From Roridomyces roridus (taxonomy: Eukaryota; Basidiomycota; Agaricomycetes; Agaricales; Mycenaceae): a stretch of 64,000 bases of DNA. Within the stretch, counting starts at the first letter, position 1. Each line of letters opens with the position of its first letter. The translations under genes were made by a program, and so were the position numbers. Positions 12,149-22,432 of this stretch are shown one piece after another. Where the stretch lies: positions 1,302,001-1,366,000 of the forward strand of contig JARKIF010000003.1 in NCBI GenBank assembly GCA_029378245.1, read 5' to 3'. The notes beneath the pieces are model-generated. The model did no database searches and was not told the origin of the DNA. It worked only from the letters and a program-made list of their open reading frames with translations.

Positions 12149-13169
12149 TTATCTTAATCGAGCATCATCCCACCCCGAGAATCCCAGCGCTTCTGGAAGT
12201 CCTCTCCACCACGCACGACGTCTCCTGTCCAACCCAACGTCAAATCGATCCCTGCAACTTCCACACAACTCTTCGCGTTGCGACATGCCCTGCACGGTGA
12301 TGACTGAAACTCGGATACCCTGCAGGAGCATCGGCCGTGGCCACCACCGTCGAGAGCGTCACAAAGAGCAACGTGAATTTGGACGCGCATCCATCCCCTG
12401 TATGCAATCGCTGGCACGATACTTTACTCTGCTCCCGAATGAACCTCAGCGTCTTTGCAATCGACACGTGGTTATATTCCTTCATCAAGGTGAACGCCTT
12501 GATATCTTCGGGGTTGAGCAATCCCGGCGCAAAGCGCAGCGGATGTGTCTGGACTACAGACGCGCCGAATGCCTCCTGCGCAAGGGTACTGTTTGCCAGG
12601 AACGCCATGGCCGCAGGCAAGATCGACAAGGCCTCCAGTTCTCGCGCCAAGTTGGTGACGAGGACTGGGTCCAAATGCCATATCATCGAGTTGCCCTCGT
12701 AGATGTCGTCCCACTGTGCTAGTGATTTGGGATATATTCGTTGCAGCGGGTGTAGGGCACGCTGGCGCAGTCCATCCGCCTTGTATTTCGTAGCGATGCG
12801 AAGCACCCCGACGAGGGTGAGGAATTCTTGTTTGCAAGTGATCTGGAACGATCTTGGACCGATGAGGACTCGAAGCGGCGATGCAGTGTGTTCTGCTTAC
12901 CTCTCGCAACCATGGATGGCATTGAGGAAGCTGGCGAGGTCTGCTGCGGAATCGTCCATCTGGATAGCGGGGCAGCCGTCGATAACCTCGGCCGGTTTTC
13001 TCTGCAGCATTTCTCGGAATACTGGCGAGTGTTGAGCAAGTAGACCTTTGTAAATCTTGAAGGCCACCGTAGAGCACATAATTATGCAATTCCCGTCGTC
13101 AAACCATGGAGTGGCTCGGTTTTCTTCAGGGATGATGTTTACTGTTGTAGAGGAGACGATGGTGGCCAT
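12149..13169 (-). CDS. BTB/POZ-domain protein, second and divergent copy
   Basis: BTB-fold protein of the same broad family as its plus-strand neighbour but clearly different in sequence. It starts at 13169. Exon 1 (13169-12901) has TPWFDDGNCIIMCSTVAFKI and LLAQHSPVFREMLQRK, the BTB core. A 48-nt intron (12853-12900) leads to exon 2, with LTLVGVLRIATKYKADGLRQ. The C-terminal end is probably LCGSCRDRF... LPEALGFSGWDDA with stop at 12149, reached through an intron whose acceptor is near 12290; the donor could not be fixed (a GTGACG about 80 nt upstream is possible). Read without that intron, the frame stops at 12240. The two genes converge and end on adjacent bases (12148/12149). Confidence 0.75.
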
Positions 13170-13230
13170 GGTCTGGGTTCAAGCCCTTCGAACTCGTTGA
13201 AACAACGTGTTGCGTGTTATACTCGCTCGT

Positions 13231-14775
13231 CTAATTTGGTGCCCTGTACCCATATACCTGCTCGATTCGGCTGTCTCCGATACACCACCATTTCTCCAGC
13301 ATCTCAACAGTTATACTGTGGTCGTGAACACCTGGCGACTCGAGATCGAAAAAATCAAGCGCCCCAATGCCAGATCCGTGCGAGTCAAAGAGGCAAACTG
13401 ATGGGGAAAATGAGACAGTGCGCCAAGACACAGAGATGTAAAAGTACTTTGCTGAGCATCAAACGGCGAGCCGACGCCGAAAACGCCAGACACCAACCCC
13501 AAAGCATTCGCGCCGCCTTTCGTTGCAAGATATAGTGATTCTTTCCAGTCAATGGCCAGCGATTTTTCCGCCGCAGCGCCGGTCATGATTTTGGAGCCTT
13601 GGCGCATTCTCGAGACCGAAACAGCTTGCCGCATAGCGTTCATCAAATCCAAGCTGTATCCACCAGCAATGTCCGTTCCAAGTCCTATCTTGACACCCGT
13701 ATCCAAGGCCTCACGAAGTCGGAACGGTTCGGCGGAAAAGTAGGAGTTGGACAACGGGCAGTGGGCGATGGCTGTCCCGCACGAGTGGACCTGCTGCAGC
13801 GATGGCGGGTCCAAGAACGTACAATGTGCTTGAATTGTTCGCGTCGTCATCAGACCACTCTGCAATTGTTATTTTTCTGGTGTGCGCGATTCGAAAGGAG
13901 TCGTACCCGAGCGAAAACTTGTATGTCCTCGACACCACGCTCGTTTCTCACATATTCAACCTGATCGTGCGCTTCGGCAAGATGGCTTTGAATTTTGACA
14001 TCTTCCGCCGCCGATAACTTGCCCAGGCCAACAAGAAGCTCGTCGGAACAGGTCGGCACGAAACGCGGGGTCACGACAGGTTCAACAAGTCGTTCGTGAA
14101 CGGGAAAAGTGGAAGTAAGATCTCGACATTTGGTTATGAAGGACTGGGCGGCTTTGAGCGAATCTTCCGCAGATGGCTCAACATAGGAAGGTCGTGACGA
14201 AATATCCATGGATAATTTTCCGACGAATGCCCTGATTCCAAAGGCCTGCATGACCTCGGCGAGGATGAGACTGCGAAGTCAAGAGGCGATACATTCAGAG
14301 GCAAGGAGGCGCGCACTTGGTATCTTCCTTGATGGTTCCAAATAGTAAGACAGTGCCCGTTCCGTTGAGGATGAGGCGTCGAGCGAGACGCGAGTAGACT
14401 TTCCGTGCAAGGGCCGGATCTCCGTCTAGCCTCTCTTCAGCTTTGAACGCGTACTCGTTCAACCACTGCATCAGAGGCAGATGTAGTCCGTTGCCTTGAT
14501 AGAGAAACTGCGGCGCATGGAGGTGAAGATCGACGAAATTGGGAATGATAAAGCTTCCATTTGGAACGATAATCAGGTCCGATGAGTGCAGGACTAGTTG
14601 AGATTCTGGAGATGAAGCCGCCTGAAAGTGTGTGATGACTCCAGAACTGTCGGTGACTGGTAAAGCTTGAGCAGGCAAAGAATGATGTAGCTAGTAGCTA
14701 ACCCAGCAAGTAATCGTGCAGAATTTCCAGGTCGCCAAGTCTCGGGGTGTGTACGAAGGTGCCTCGAAGATGCAT
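13231..14775 (-). CDS. Guanine deaminase (amidohydrolase)
   Basis: Zinc hydrolase converting guanine to xanthine in purine salvage and degradation; cytosolic. Minus-strand exons 14775-14703, 14665-14317, 14270-13907, 13859-13448 and 13397-13231 sum to 1365 nt, 454 residues. Metal and substrate motifs of the family are visible: FVDLHLHAPQFLYQGNGLHL (HxH), LARRLILNGTGTVLLFGTIK, RFVPTCSDELL, VKIQSHLAEAHDQVEY, IQAHCTFLD and VKIGLGTDIAGGYSLDLMNA (catalytic Asp in TD). The N-terminus MHLRGTFVHTPRLGDLEIL resembles homologues but relies on a short 37-nt first intron. Length is normal for the family. No frame problems were seen. Confidence 0.9.
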
Positions 14776-14897
14776 TATGATTTAGGAAGAGGACAAGTAA
14801 CGGCAAGCAGTGCCGTGATTCGACATCAAACGTGATCGCCGAAATCACGGCGTGCTCCTCTTTATCGTTCAAGACCTGCACTACTTCGATTACAACG

Positions 14898-16804
14898 TCA
14901 CATTTGCAGCGGTAAAAAGTACAATCCGTCAAACATATGCTCCCATTCCACCGGAATACCAACAGTTGGAACCATCCCTTGAGCAGTGATGCAAATGTAC
15001 GTGATCCGGCTGATGCCCTTCGCCTTTAACCACTCCAGACCTTGAAGGAAGGAAGGATGGATTAACCTGTGCCGTCCCACACTGAAACAGCCTTGTGTAT
15101 TCAGAGTGCGCCTGGCTGCAACTGAGGCCTGGAAGACTATCGCATGGTCCGGCTTGCCGCAGAAAAACGAGTCGAAAGCGGGACAGGCACGATAAACAGG
15201 CGAGTGGTAAAACCCAACCTGCATGCTCATGCCGGACTCCAGTTCTTCCACGAAATGAACGGTTGAGATTGGGCCCGTTTGGAGGCCTGCTGTCAGAAGA
15301 GCCAATGGACATGATACCATCCACAGTCCTGAGACACTCGCCAGAGACCGCAGTATTGCCTTTCCAACCGATGTTTCGGGCGCCTGCCCGCGGCGGTCCC
15401 TTCTCCAAACGATTCAAAGGACAGATGCCACCACCCTTGAGAAGAAGGGCATGGAAGTGCTGATCTACAAGTTCACCAGCTAATGAGTGACGGTCGGGTG
15501 TGTTAGTGCGGACACATGTGTCGAAGAAAGATCTTGAGGTTTCTTTGCAGTCACTGGGACACAGTATTTCGTGCATTGCTCGGGATGGGGCTGAAATGCA
15601 AAACAAAGAACGGTCCTCGTCGATAATCGGAAAGACGGACACCAGCATGTCGCCAATGTCCTCAGGAACAGTAAAGTCCTCGATTGGGAGTCCAATCAGC
15701 CCCTGGATTTCACGCACATCCAGTTGACGAGCGGCCCTTTGGATTCGGGCTTCGAACTGTTGGGGATTGGATGATTCTTGGAACGCATGACGGGCGGAAC
15801 CTCCGTATCGAAGATAAAAATTTCGGATTCCCTCCGTTGTCAAGCATGACGGCCCCAGGGTCATCCTAGTTACTTAATTTGGCATGAAAGTACGGTAGAG
15901 GATAAATGTTCTTACCCATCGAAGAGTTCTGATAGAGTCCATTGTGCCATGACACAGAATTGAGGATGTTGAACCATGTATTTGATGTATGCAAATCTGC
16001 GCTTCCGCGGCGACGTAGCTTGGATGAAGAAATATCCCGCTGATCGAATTGCAGGGTGAACCAGTTCGAAATCGACATTGGAGTCTACGAGACACCACGC
16101 CTCGCGAGGTAGATTTTGCCCGAGGGTGGTAGTGGATAAATCACATTCTCGGATTGTGGCGAACTGATAGTCTTGGTAAAGAAGAGCAGAAGATGGATCT
16201 GACATGTACAATGTGGCAAGGTTGGCCGCAGCTCGGAGATGGAAGATGACACCGAGCATTCGTGTTTTTCCTGCTTTGGGTATCAGTGGGCGTCGATACA
16301 ACAGGTAGGGCAGTGACCAATCCCGGGAAAGCCAGTGATGATGACTCCACCTCCTCTTCGATACAGGCGGTGATTTCTCTCCTTGAGGAAGGGATTGGGA
16401 TATATGTCGAACGAAGCAACGCTTTGGTATCCCTTATCTACCCGGAGTTGCAAGGGCTCGGCAGGACGATATTCAGCATCGAAATCCATCGGGTCGGGGA
16501 TCGGGCTGGAGGATGGATTATTTGGGACGCAGCGAGAAATGATTCCTTACTCAAATTGTGGGAGTGCTCCCATAGGTCCGAGACCCTGCAGCCTGTGCAA
16601 AGAAGACAGGATCGCGAGCAAAAGTTTCTGGTATTCTTCCCGAATGAGCGTTTCACCCAACGCTGTACGAGCTATGTGGAGATTATGGCTTTGGGGCATC
16701 ACCCAGATAAACCGGTTGGTGGTCCCGGGAACGCGCCTCTTCTCCGGCAACAAATAATGTCCTGCAATATTTGTGGCGGGCCAGACGAATGCGAATGGCG
16801 CCAT
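14898..16804 (-). CDS. P-loop NTPase with C-terminal nuclease-like domain (Crinkler/RHS type)
   Basis: Large fungal family resembling the NTPase-plus-REase proteins of Crinkler (CRN) and retrotransposon-hot-spot groups; role unproven. Minus-strand exons 16804-16551, 16505-16318, 16270-15916, 15865-15336 and 15289-14898 join in frame (1719 nt, 572 residues). The Walker A motif GFPGIGKT is formed across the 47-nt intron at 16271-16317. Later family signatures: an acidic segment WCLVDSNVDF, AGYFFIQATSPRKRR, and EEIRNFYLRYGGSARHAFQE-like text (written TTEGIRNFYLRYGGSARHAF here). The C-terminal PAFDSFF...DHAIVFQASVA matches the D...Q-x-S/T core of the fused restriction-endonuclease-like fold. I saw no ubiquitin-like CRN header or signal peptide; an extra 5' exon upstream of 16804 cannot be excluded. 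Confidence 0.68.
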
Positions 16805-16840
16805 GTATGTGATGCAGAGAGGAGAACAAGAGACAGCCAA

Positions 16841-17521
16841 GCCGTCGGATCACCACTGGAGACTCCAGTTCACTGTTCAGACCAACCAGAACGGGTCGTT
16901 TCATCTCGAGAACAAAGCACTTAGCAAGACTGCAAGAAATTTCAGAAAACAACAGGCGCCGAAGCTTCCGTGCTAGTGCTCGAAAAGCCATCTCGGGCTG
17001 GCTAGAGAAAGAGCATGAGAGCAGCAGCAAGTACCTGGAAACTCCAGTGTGTTGGTGCTCGAAAGAGATGAACGTGTTGGGACGGACCCCGGATGCCGTA
17101 ACACCACCGTCTTGACATTCGAACATTTGGCAAAAGGCAGTTAAATAGACGAGAAATGGGTACATATAGTAACATGGCTAGAGATAATGGTGCAAGCTCG
17201 TGCGGCTGCGGGTATAACCTATCACTCGTCGGTCGGGAAGCGGACGGAACTGAACGACCCAAGCACTGCTCGCACTGAAGAGGAGTCAGTTATGGATCGT
17301 TCAAGCAAGGAAACTGAAACGTACACGTCGAAGAATCGACACACCACTTTAGGACACTTGAAGGTGAGAAGCTTGCTGTTGTCGAAAAAAAGTTGGGCGT
17401 CCCCGACCGATTCCGTAGCGTTGCGTCTGTCTCTCCAAGGGTTCCTCTCTCGCGGTGGTCGACACTCGCCGCTGCGTTGGGCACTTCTCCTGGTCGTCCG
17501 GAACTCGCCGCTAGCCGATTC
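16841..17521. other. Intergenic region without clear gene
   Basis: About 680 bp between the NTPase start and the end of the membrane-protein gene. Open frames here (for example the minus frame 17165-16683) lack recognisable motifs. It may hold 5' exons of the NTPase or 3' exons of the membrane protein that I could not anchor. Confidence 0.35.
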
Positions 17522-19302
17522 TCAAACGAATTGTGACACGGCCAAGTATCTATCGAGTATCGAGTTAGACCACGAAGAAGCTGTAACTTTGAGAAACATA
17601 CCTTGCCCTCTCCCGCTGTCTGCGCAAGTGCCAATACGTCTTCGACGCAACTTTGAGCACGAGAGGTTTCTGATCGAGGATGAGTTGCTGCAGGTAGGTG
17701 ACGAATCAAGACGTACGATATAGAGGAAGCCGTAAAGGATAACGATGGGCGCGATAACAAGCTGAAGACAAATCAGCAACCGCTGAACATATGAACAGGG
17801 AGACTGACCAGTTGTTGGGACTTGGGTAGCTCTACTGTCGTATTCCAAAGGAAACGGGCGAGCCTGCGAATTTCCCTGGTCTGGCCCTTCTCCCAGCGCC
17901 TGTGGAGCTCCAAGGACGGGCGATAGAGCTCCCAAACTTGAATTCCGGCGTTCAAGAACCAGAGCACGCCGGGTGGCAGGTATTTCGTCTTCAACCGACT
18001 TGAAAAGTGCAGATTCGGCAGTTCCAGAATCAAAAAGATGGATGGGACGGAGGAATGAAGGATGAAAGCGAATAGGCCGGCCCCGATCATAGGAAAGATG
18101 ATCATGAGGTCGAGCGCCAGGCGATTTGGATAAAGATACTGTCTGTGCAGCATCCGCATCGTGGAGCGAATCTCGAAGAGTAAAAAGAGGACTAGTTGGA
18201 AGAAGTTCATTGCAAGGTGTATCGCAGCAGGTCCTAGAATCATCTGCTGGGAGATGAGCAAAAGGTGGGCGTGCAGAGGCAACAGACTGACCGGTACAGA
18301 GCCAGGCGGCTGGGACCGTAGGAAGAGCCAAGTCCTGAATAAAATACGCCGAATATTGGGCAGAAATGCTTGCAGATATTGATTTCGCGTCATGGAATAG
18401 TAGAGGAGTGAAGGGCTCCCATTGAATCGAGGGTACCAAAGAAGAATGATGAAAGTGATGGAGCACGAGCACGCCGCCGGGAAAATTATAGAGAGGGCGT
18501 AACGATGACGGCGGACGAAGGGGAGGATGTTTCGATGATGGATGAAGAAGATGAGGAGGCCGACGGTATGACCGATGAGGGCGAGCAGCATAATATTGAG
18601 ATACTGCCAGCCGTGGTTGTGGAGGTGGTTGTGAACGTGGTGGATAAAGCTGACGACATCTACGATTCTCTCCTCGACCACCATTGCTAAACGGTACAGG
18701 ACCAAGTGGAGCAAGCGGTAGGCTGGTGACGCTTTGGTAACCGACACGGCGTTGGAGAGATGGAATGCGACATTGAAGAAAAGGATGACGAGCCAGTGGT
18801 GGGTAAAGCTGACGACATCTGTGATTCTCTCCTCGACCACCATTACTAGACGGTACAGGACCAAGTCGAGCAAGCGGTGGGCTGGTGACGCTTTGGTAAC
18901 CGACACGGCGTTGGAGAGATGGAATGCGATATTGAAGAAGAGGACGACGAGCCAGGGCAGCCACGTGTCGGACTCGGTTGGCGGCATCTCGCATTCGATC
19001 TCTGGTGCTGCAGTGAAAATTGGGCTGCGGCGACGACGTCTACGGCCGAACGTCGAGCAGATGGTGAAGGCAACACTGGCGATGGTGACGGCGGCCAATC
19101 CAGCCGTAACGACGTAAGGGAACGGGGCGATGTCGCTGGGGGTTGGGCTGGAGAGTGAGGGCTCGAAGAAGATCTCTGTGGTGACTGTCGGCGTGTACTT
19201 GACAACAGGCGGCGACGTGGAGAGGTGGACAGCCTTGCTGGCGAAGAACAGGCCAACGAAGGTGCGGGGGAGGGCAAAGAGGGCTGAAATCGAGTAGGGC
19301 AT
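17522..19302 (-). CDS. Multi-pass membrane protein with internal 53-residue duplication
   Basis: Family not recognised. The start at 19302 opens a 509-codon frame to 17773, and splicing of its last part (donor at about 17812, acceptor TTCAG at 17767) adds the hydrophobic segment LVIAPIVILYGFLYI and a basic stretch QLILDQKPLVLKVASKTYWH; the last exons toward 17522 are uncertain. Roughly eight to ten hydrophobic spans are visible, with many histidines between them (HNHLHNHGW, HHRN). A luminal or extracellular N-terminal segment precedes a TM at residues 62-84 and an RRRRRR cytoplasmic patch. Two nearly identical 53-residue blocks (VVLFFNIAFHLSNAVSVTKA and VILFFNVAFHLSNAVSVTKA) stand in tandem and each add one membrane span. 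Confidence 0.55.
18636..18955. repeat. Tandem in-frame duplication, 159-bp period
   Basis: Two adjacent copies of about 159 bp, differing at only a few bases, inside the membrane-protein gene. The period of 53 codons keeps the frame. The copies share GCTGACGACATCT, ATTCTCTCCTCGACCACCAT and GACGCTTTGGTAACCGACAC blocks. The low divergence suggests a recent duplication, or a local assembly duplication. Confidence 0.85.
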
Positions 19303-19697
19303 GGTTGTGGTACTGGATCAAGATGTATTCTGGCTGTCAGCCACTCTGAGAGACATGATCAAACAAACGCGTCGCGTCCCTCCACGTGCACCTAAGTATA
19401 TCGCGCCCAGAACGAACAGTCTGTCCTTCTTGTTGCTCATCCGTCCTCAGATGACGCTATACCTTTCCCTCGCCCAATCGCGCCAAAGACCCAGCTGAAG
19501 CCTGACGCGGGCCGCGGCGTCCGTCTACGAGAGCCTAGGACTCATCCTAATACTGGGCTCCAATTACAGCACCAGTCTCACACCTTCGTTCTTCAACGCT
19601 CTGCGATACTCTCTCACCGACCGCCCCATGATTTCCTCCATGTGGATTGTTTCTCTCATGAACGCATGGATCGCCTCCACTGTTTCCTACCTTCGCG

Positions 19698-19704
19698 TAT
19701 AAAA
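19698..19704 (+). promoter_or_regulatory. TATA box upstream of the PEBP-like exon
   Basis: TATAAAA, 36 bp before the ATG at 19740, in a region otherwise without genes on the plus strand. Spacing fits a real promoter with a very short leader. Confidence 0.5.
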
Positions 19705-19739
19705 GCGAGTGTACAGAACGTCTGTTTCCTGACCCAACA

Positions 19740-19841
19740 ATGCGTCTCTCCCACTTGACATCTCTTTTATCCCTTGCCCTCATCGCTGTCGCGCAAGACG
19801 TCTCGGTCGCCACCGTCAAAAAGGCCTTCGATGCTGCCGAG
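19740..19841 (+). pseudogene. Orphan first exon of a secreted PEBP-like protein
   Basis: The ATG at 19740 opens a clear signal peptide (MRLSHLTSLLSLALIAVAQ) followed by DVSVATVKKAFDAAE and a consensus donor GTATGT at 19842. This header looks like the first exon of secreted phosphatidylethanolamine-binding-like proteins of Agaricomycetes, which continue with an IPxDL... segment. No such continuation appears in the next several hundred bases: the frame stops soon, and the tail of the minus-strand P450 begins at 19969. With a TATA box in place, this looks like a promoter plus first exon left behind when the body of the gene was lost or displaced. Family assignment is tentative. Confidence 0.45.
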
Positions 19842-19968
19842 GTATGTACATTCCTTAACAAGCAGTCCAGTCTTCGTTCCGTCGAAGCTCCCGTAAAGTA
19901 ATCAAGGTCAATCCGTCTTTTCAATGGTATACTCAAAGCTATATATCGAGTTCAGTGACGACGCACAA

Positions 19969-21989
19969 CTACAACACTTCTGATGCCGTTTCTTCAACAA
20001 GTCTTTTCGCGACTTCGGAGCGCGGTACGATTGAGCATGGGAATGGGGCTGGATGGCTGGATTTCTCATCAAGATACAGTAAAAGCGCGAGGCATACCAC
20101 ACACCTAACCATGCCGTCCAAGTAGACCGGATGCAGGTCAATGTCATTGCCCTCGGAATCTTTAGCCTTCTGGATGTCGAAAGCGGATAAAACGGAAGCG
20201 ACGGTCAACCAGACGACAGCTTCTGCAAAATGGCGGCCAACGCATATTCTTCTACCAAACCCGAAACCTAAGATGGTGTCGTTGTTGTCGAGTTGGTCGT
20301 CAGAGTTGATGAATCGCTCCGGAATAAACTTGTCTGCATCATGATACACCGATTCATCGCGACCCATTGCCCTGCAAAGCCGGTCACGAGGGAAATGAGT
20401 CAAGTAGAGGTGACTCACCATATGTTCGTGAAGACCGCGGTACCCTTCGGTATGTAATACCCATCGTACACGTCGTCCTCCGTGGATGCATGGAGGACAC
20501 CGAGAGGTAATGCAGAAGACCACCGCATAAGTTCCCGGTATATTGCCTCAACGTAAGGCATACGGCTGCGATCTTCGAACGTGGGCAGACGATCGAAGCC
20601 AATGGCTGCGTCAATTTCCGCTTGAGCCTTGTCCAAGTCATTAAATCCGGTCTCTGCTTCGGTCAAATAGCTCACCTTGCGTTGTACGCCGGGGTTCATG
20701 GCCATGGCCAAGAAAAACGAGTTGAGTGTCGATGAGGTCTGCAAGGTTTTCATGCCTATTTCTTCCAAAATGCAGCGCAACTCACGGTGTCGGCTCCAGC
20801 TGAAATTTTGAGAAAGCGCTTGAGCGTGAATTTGCATTGACCTACCTGCGTACGACGTCGCAGCGACCTCCTTGGCCACTTTTTCCTGAGCTGAAGAACC
20901 ACCGCTGGCATCAATTTGCCCAAGAATGTCGCCCAAGATCGAATTCTTTTCCAAACCATCGCGCTAAAACTTTTCAGGGCAAGGGAGCCATTAGGATAGT
21001 AGGAATACACACCATGTTGTCACGAACTAAATCAAAGGTAGCGTTCTGCATTTCAGCAAGTATTTCACGGGTTTCTACAAAGTACATCAGAAGACTTTCG
21101 AACTGCGTGAATTGAGGAGCTCTAGACCTTGTGCAAACAGATGAAAGCCACATCCAGGAAGCCATGAAGGCATGTGGCGGAGAAATGGGAAGGAATTGAG
21201 GAGAAATACACCTGGAGCGGTAGCATCGCCCAATCTCTGTACGGCGTCTTCCGATAAGTCGACAAATCGATCATGGACGGGCTGGATGTCGTATCCGTAG
21301 ACAGCCGCCATGATGATGGCTGCTGCGTATCTAGTCAAGTATTAAATTTGACCCCACACAAGGATCAAATTACTTGTATACGTTTTGGTGTGGGCGTAAA
21401 AATCCTGGGGAGTTGAAACAAGCCCACGTAGCAAATTGTGCACCTTTCTTAGTTGGATCGGATGGTAGACTGGTACGGATTTTCGGCGGAAATATTGGTG
21501 GAACACTCTCCTGTATTGTCTCCATTTGTCCCCGTATGGTATGAGACCGAGATTGAAATCCCATCCCATCCTACAAAGTAGAGTAAGGTCTTCCGCAAGG
21601 TGATAGATCGAATGTGGCCTCACAAGGATATCATTGGTATTACCGGCCTGTCGGAATATATGCTCGCCCTTTTCTCAAGTAGGTCTACCGCGATTTTGGC
21701 AGAGTTGAGAATGATAAAATGTTGATTGAAGATTTGTGTATGTATGATGTCCCCTGCCAATGGGCATTAGATGAGGACCACGAGAGGTATGCCTGTCGAG
21801 CATACCGTATTGCTTCCCCCACTCAGTGTACGTGAGCCAAGGGAGGTGGGCCGGCATATCAAGGAGATTGCCAATCAGAAATCGTGGTCTGGGTCCAGGA
21901 GGATACGGAAGACGGGCATATCTCCTCAAGAGTGAACGAGTGAAGAGGATGAGAGTCCAGAGAGCAGCAAGATACAGAAGGAAAGCCAT
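19969..21989 (-). CDS. Cytochrome P450, tandem copy 1
   Basis: Haem monooxygenase of the microsomal class, probably in secondary or xenobiotic metabolism. It starts at 21989 with a membrane anchor (MAFLLYLAALWTLILFTRSL) and the proline hinge YPPGPRPRFLIGN. About eleven exons splice to one frame. Landmarks: DRPVIPMISL-MGWDFNLGLIPYGDKW, AAAIIMAAVYGYDIQ, the I-helix AAGADTTSSTLNSFF, the K-helix YREL-MRW (ExxR), DGYYIPKGTAVFTNIW, FIPERF, the haem loop FGFGRRICVGR with its cysteine ligand, and the end ASEVL with stop at 19969. No broken frame was found. It is a close paralogue of the next gene, in the same direction, separated from its stop by about 440 bp. Confidence 0.92.
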
Positions 21990-22432
21990 TGCATTCCGTC
22001 TGTCAGTTCACGAGGGTTTAAATCGAAGCGACGTGGGAATGATTAGTCTGTTGGACGTGGGCACAATGTAGTTTCCTTGGGAAGCCACGAGACATATTCT
22101 TTACATAGCAAGAACGACGCTGAGAGCTGGGTGGTAGCATTGAGGGTCAGGTTGGGCATGTACTTAATAGTTGCGGAGAGAGGCTCGGAAAGCGTCAAAA
22201 ACGAAGGAGGCATAATTTTAGCCTAAGAGAAAGGGTGTAGCTCAGACTGTGAGGAGGAAGCCTTTTATTTCGAGTCCATGTGCATGGATGTTGAACGTGA
22301 ACGTTGAGGTTGAAAGCAACGCTGATGAGTCTGATCTGATTCTGATTCCCGCCGCCGTCATCACAGGCATCATCCATCGCCGATTGATGCAACTAATATT
22401 CACGAAAAATTACAGCGCTGCACATCAATGAG
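21990..22432. other. Spacer between the two P450 genes
   Basis: About 440 bp. It serves as promoter of P450 copy 1 and terminator region of copy 2. Nothing coding was recognised. Short blocks near both P450 starts are similar (GGAATGCAATGG and the GTTTAAAT vicinity), consistent with tandem duplication including some upstream sequence. Confidence 0.4.

Noticed and set aside
17522..18994. Long minus frame of 490 codons overlapping the membrane protein
   Set aside because: Its codons are a shadow of the 509-codon frame, rich in R/P/S without hydrophobic pattern; only its last part overlaps possible 3' exons.
19363..19378. ACGCGTCGCGTCC near 19365 as another copy of the shared promoter element
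   Set aside because: It matches only the MCB-like words upstream of copy 3, not the 23-bp core.
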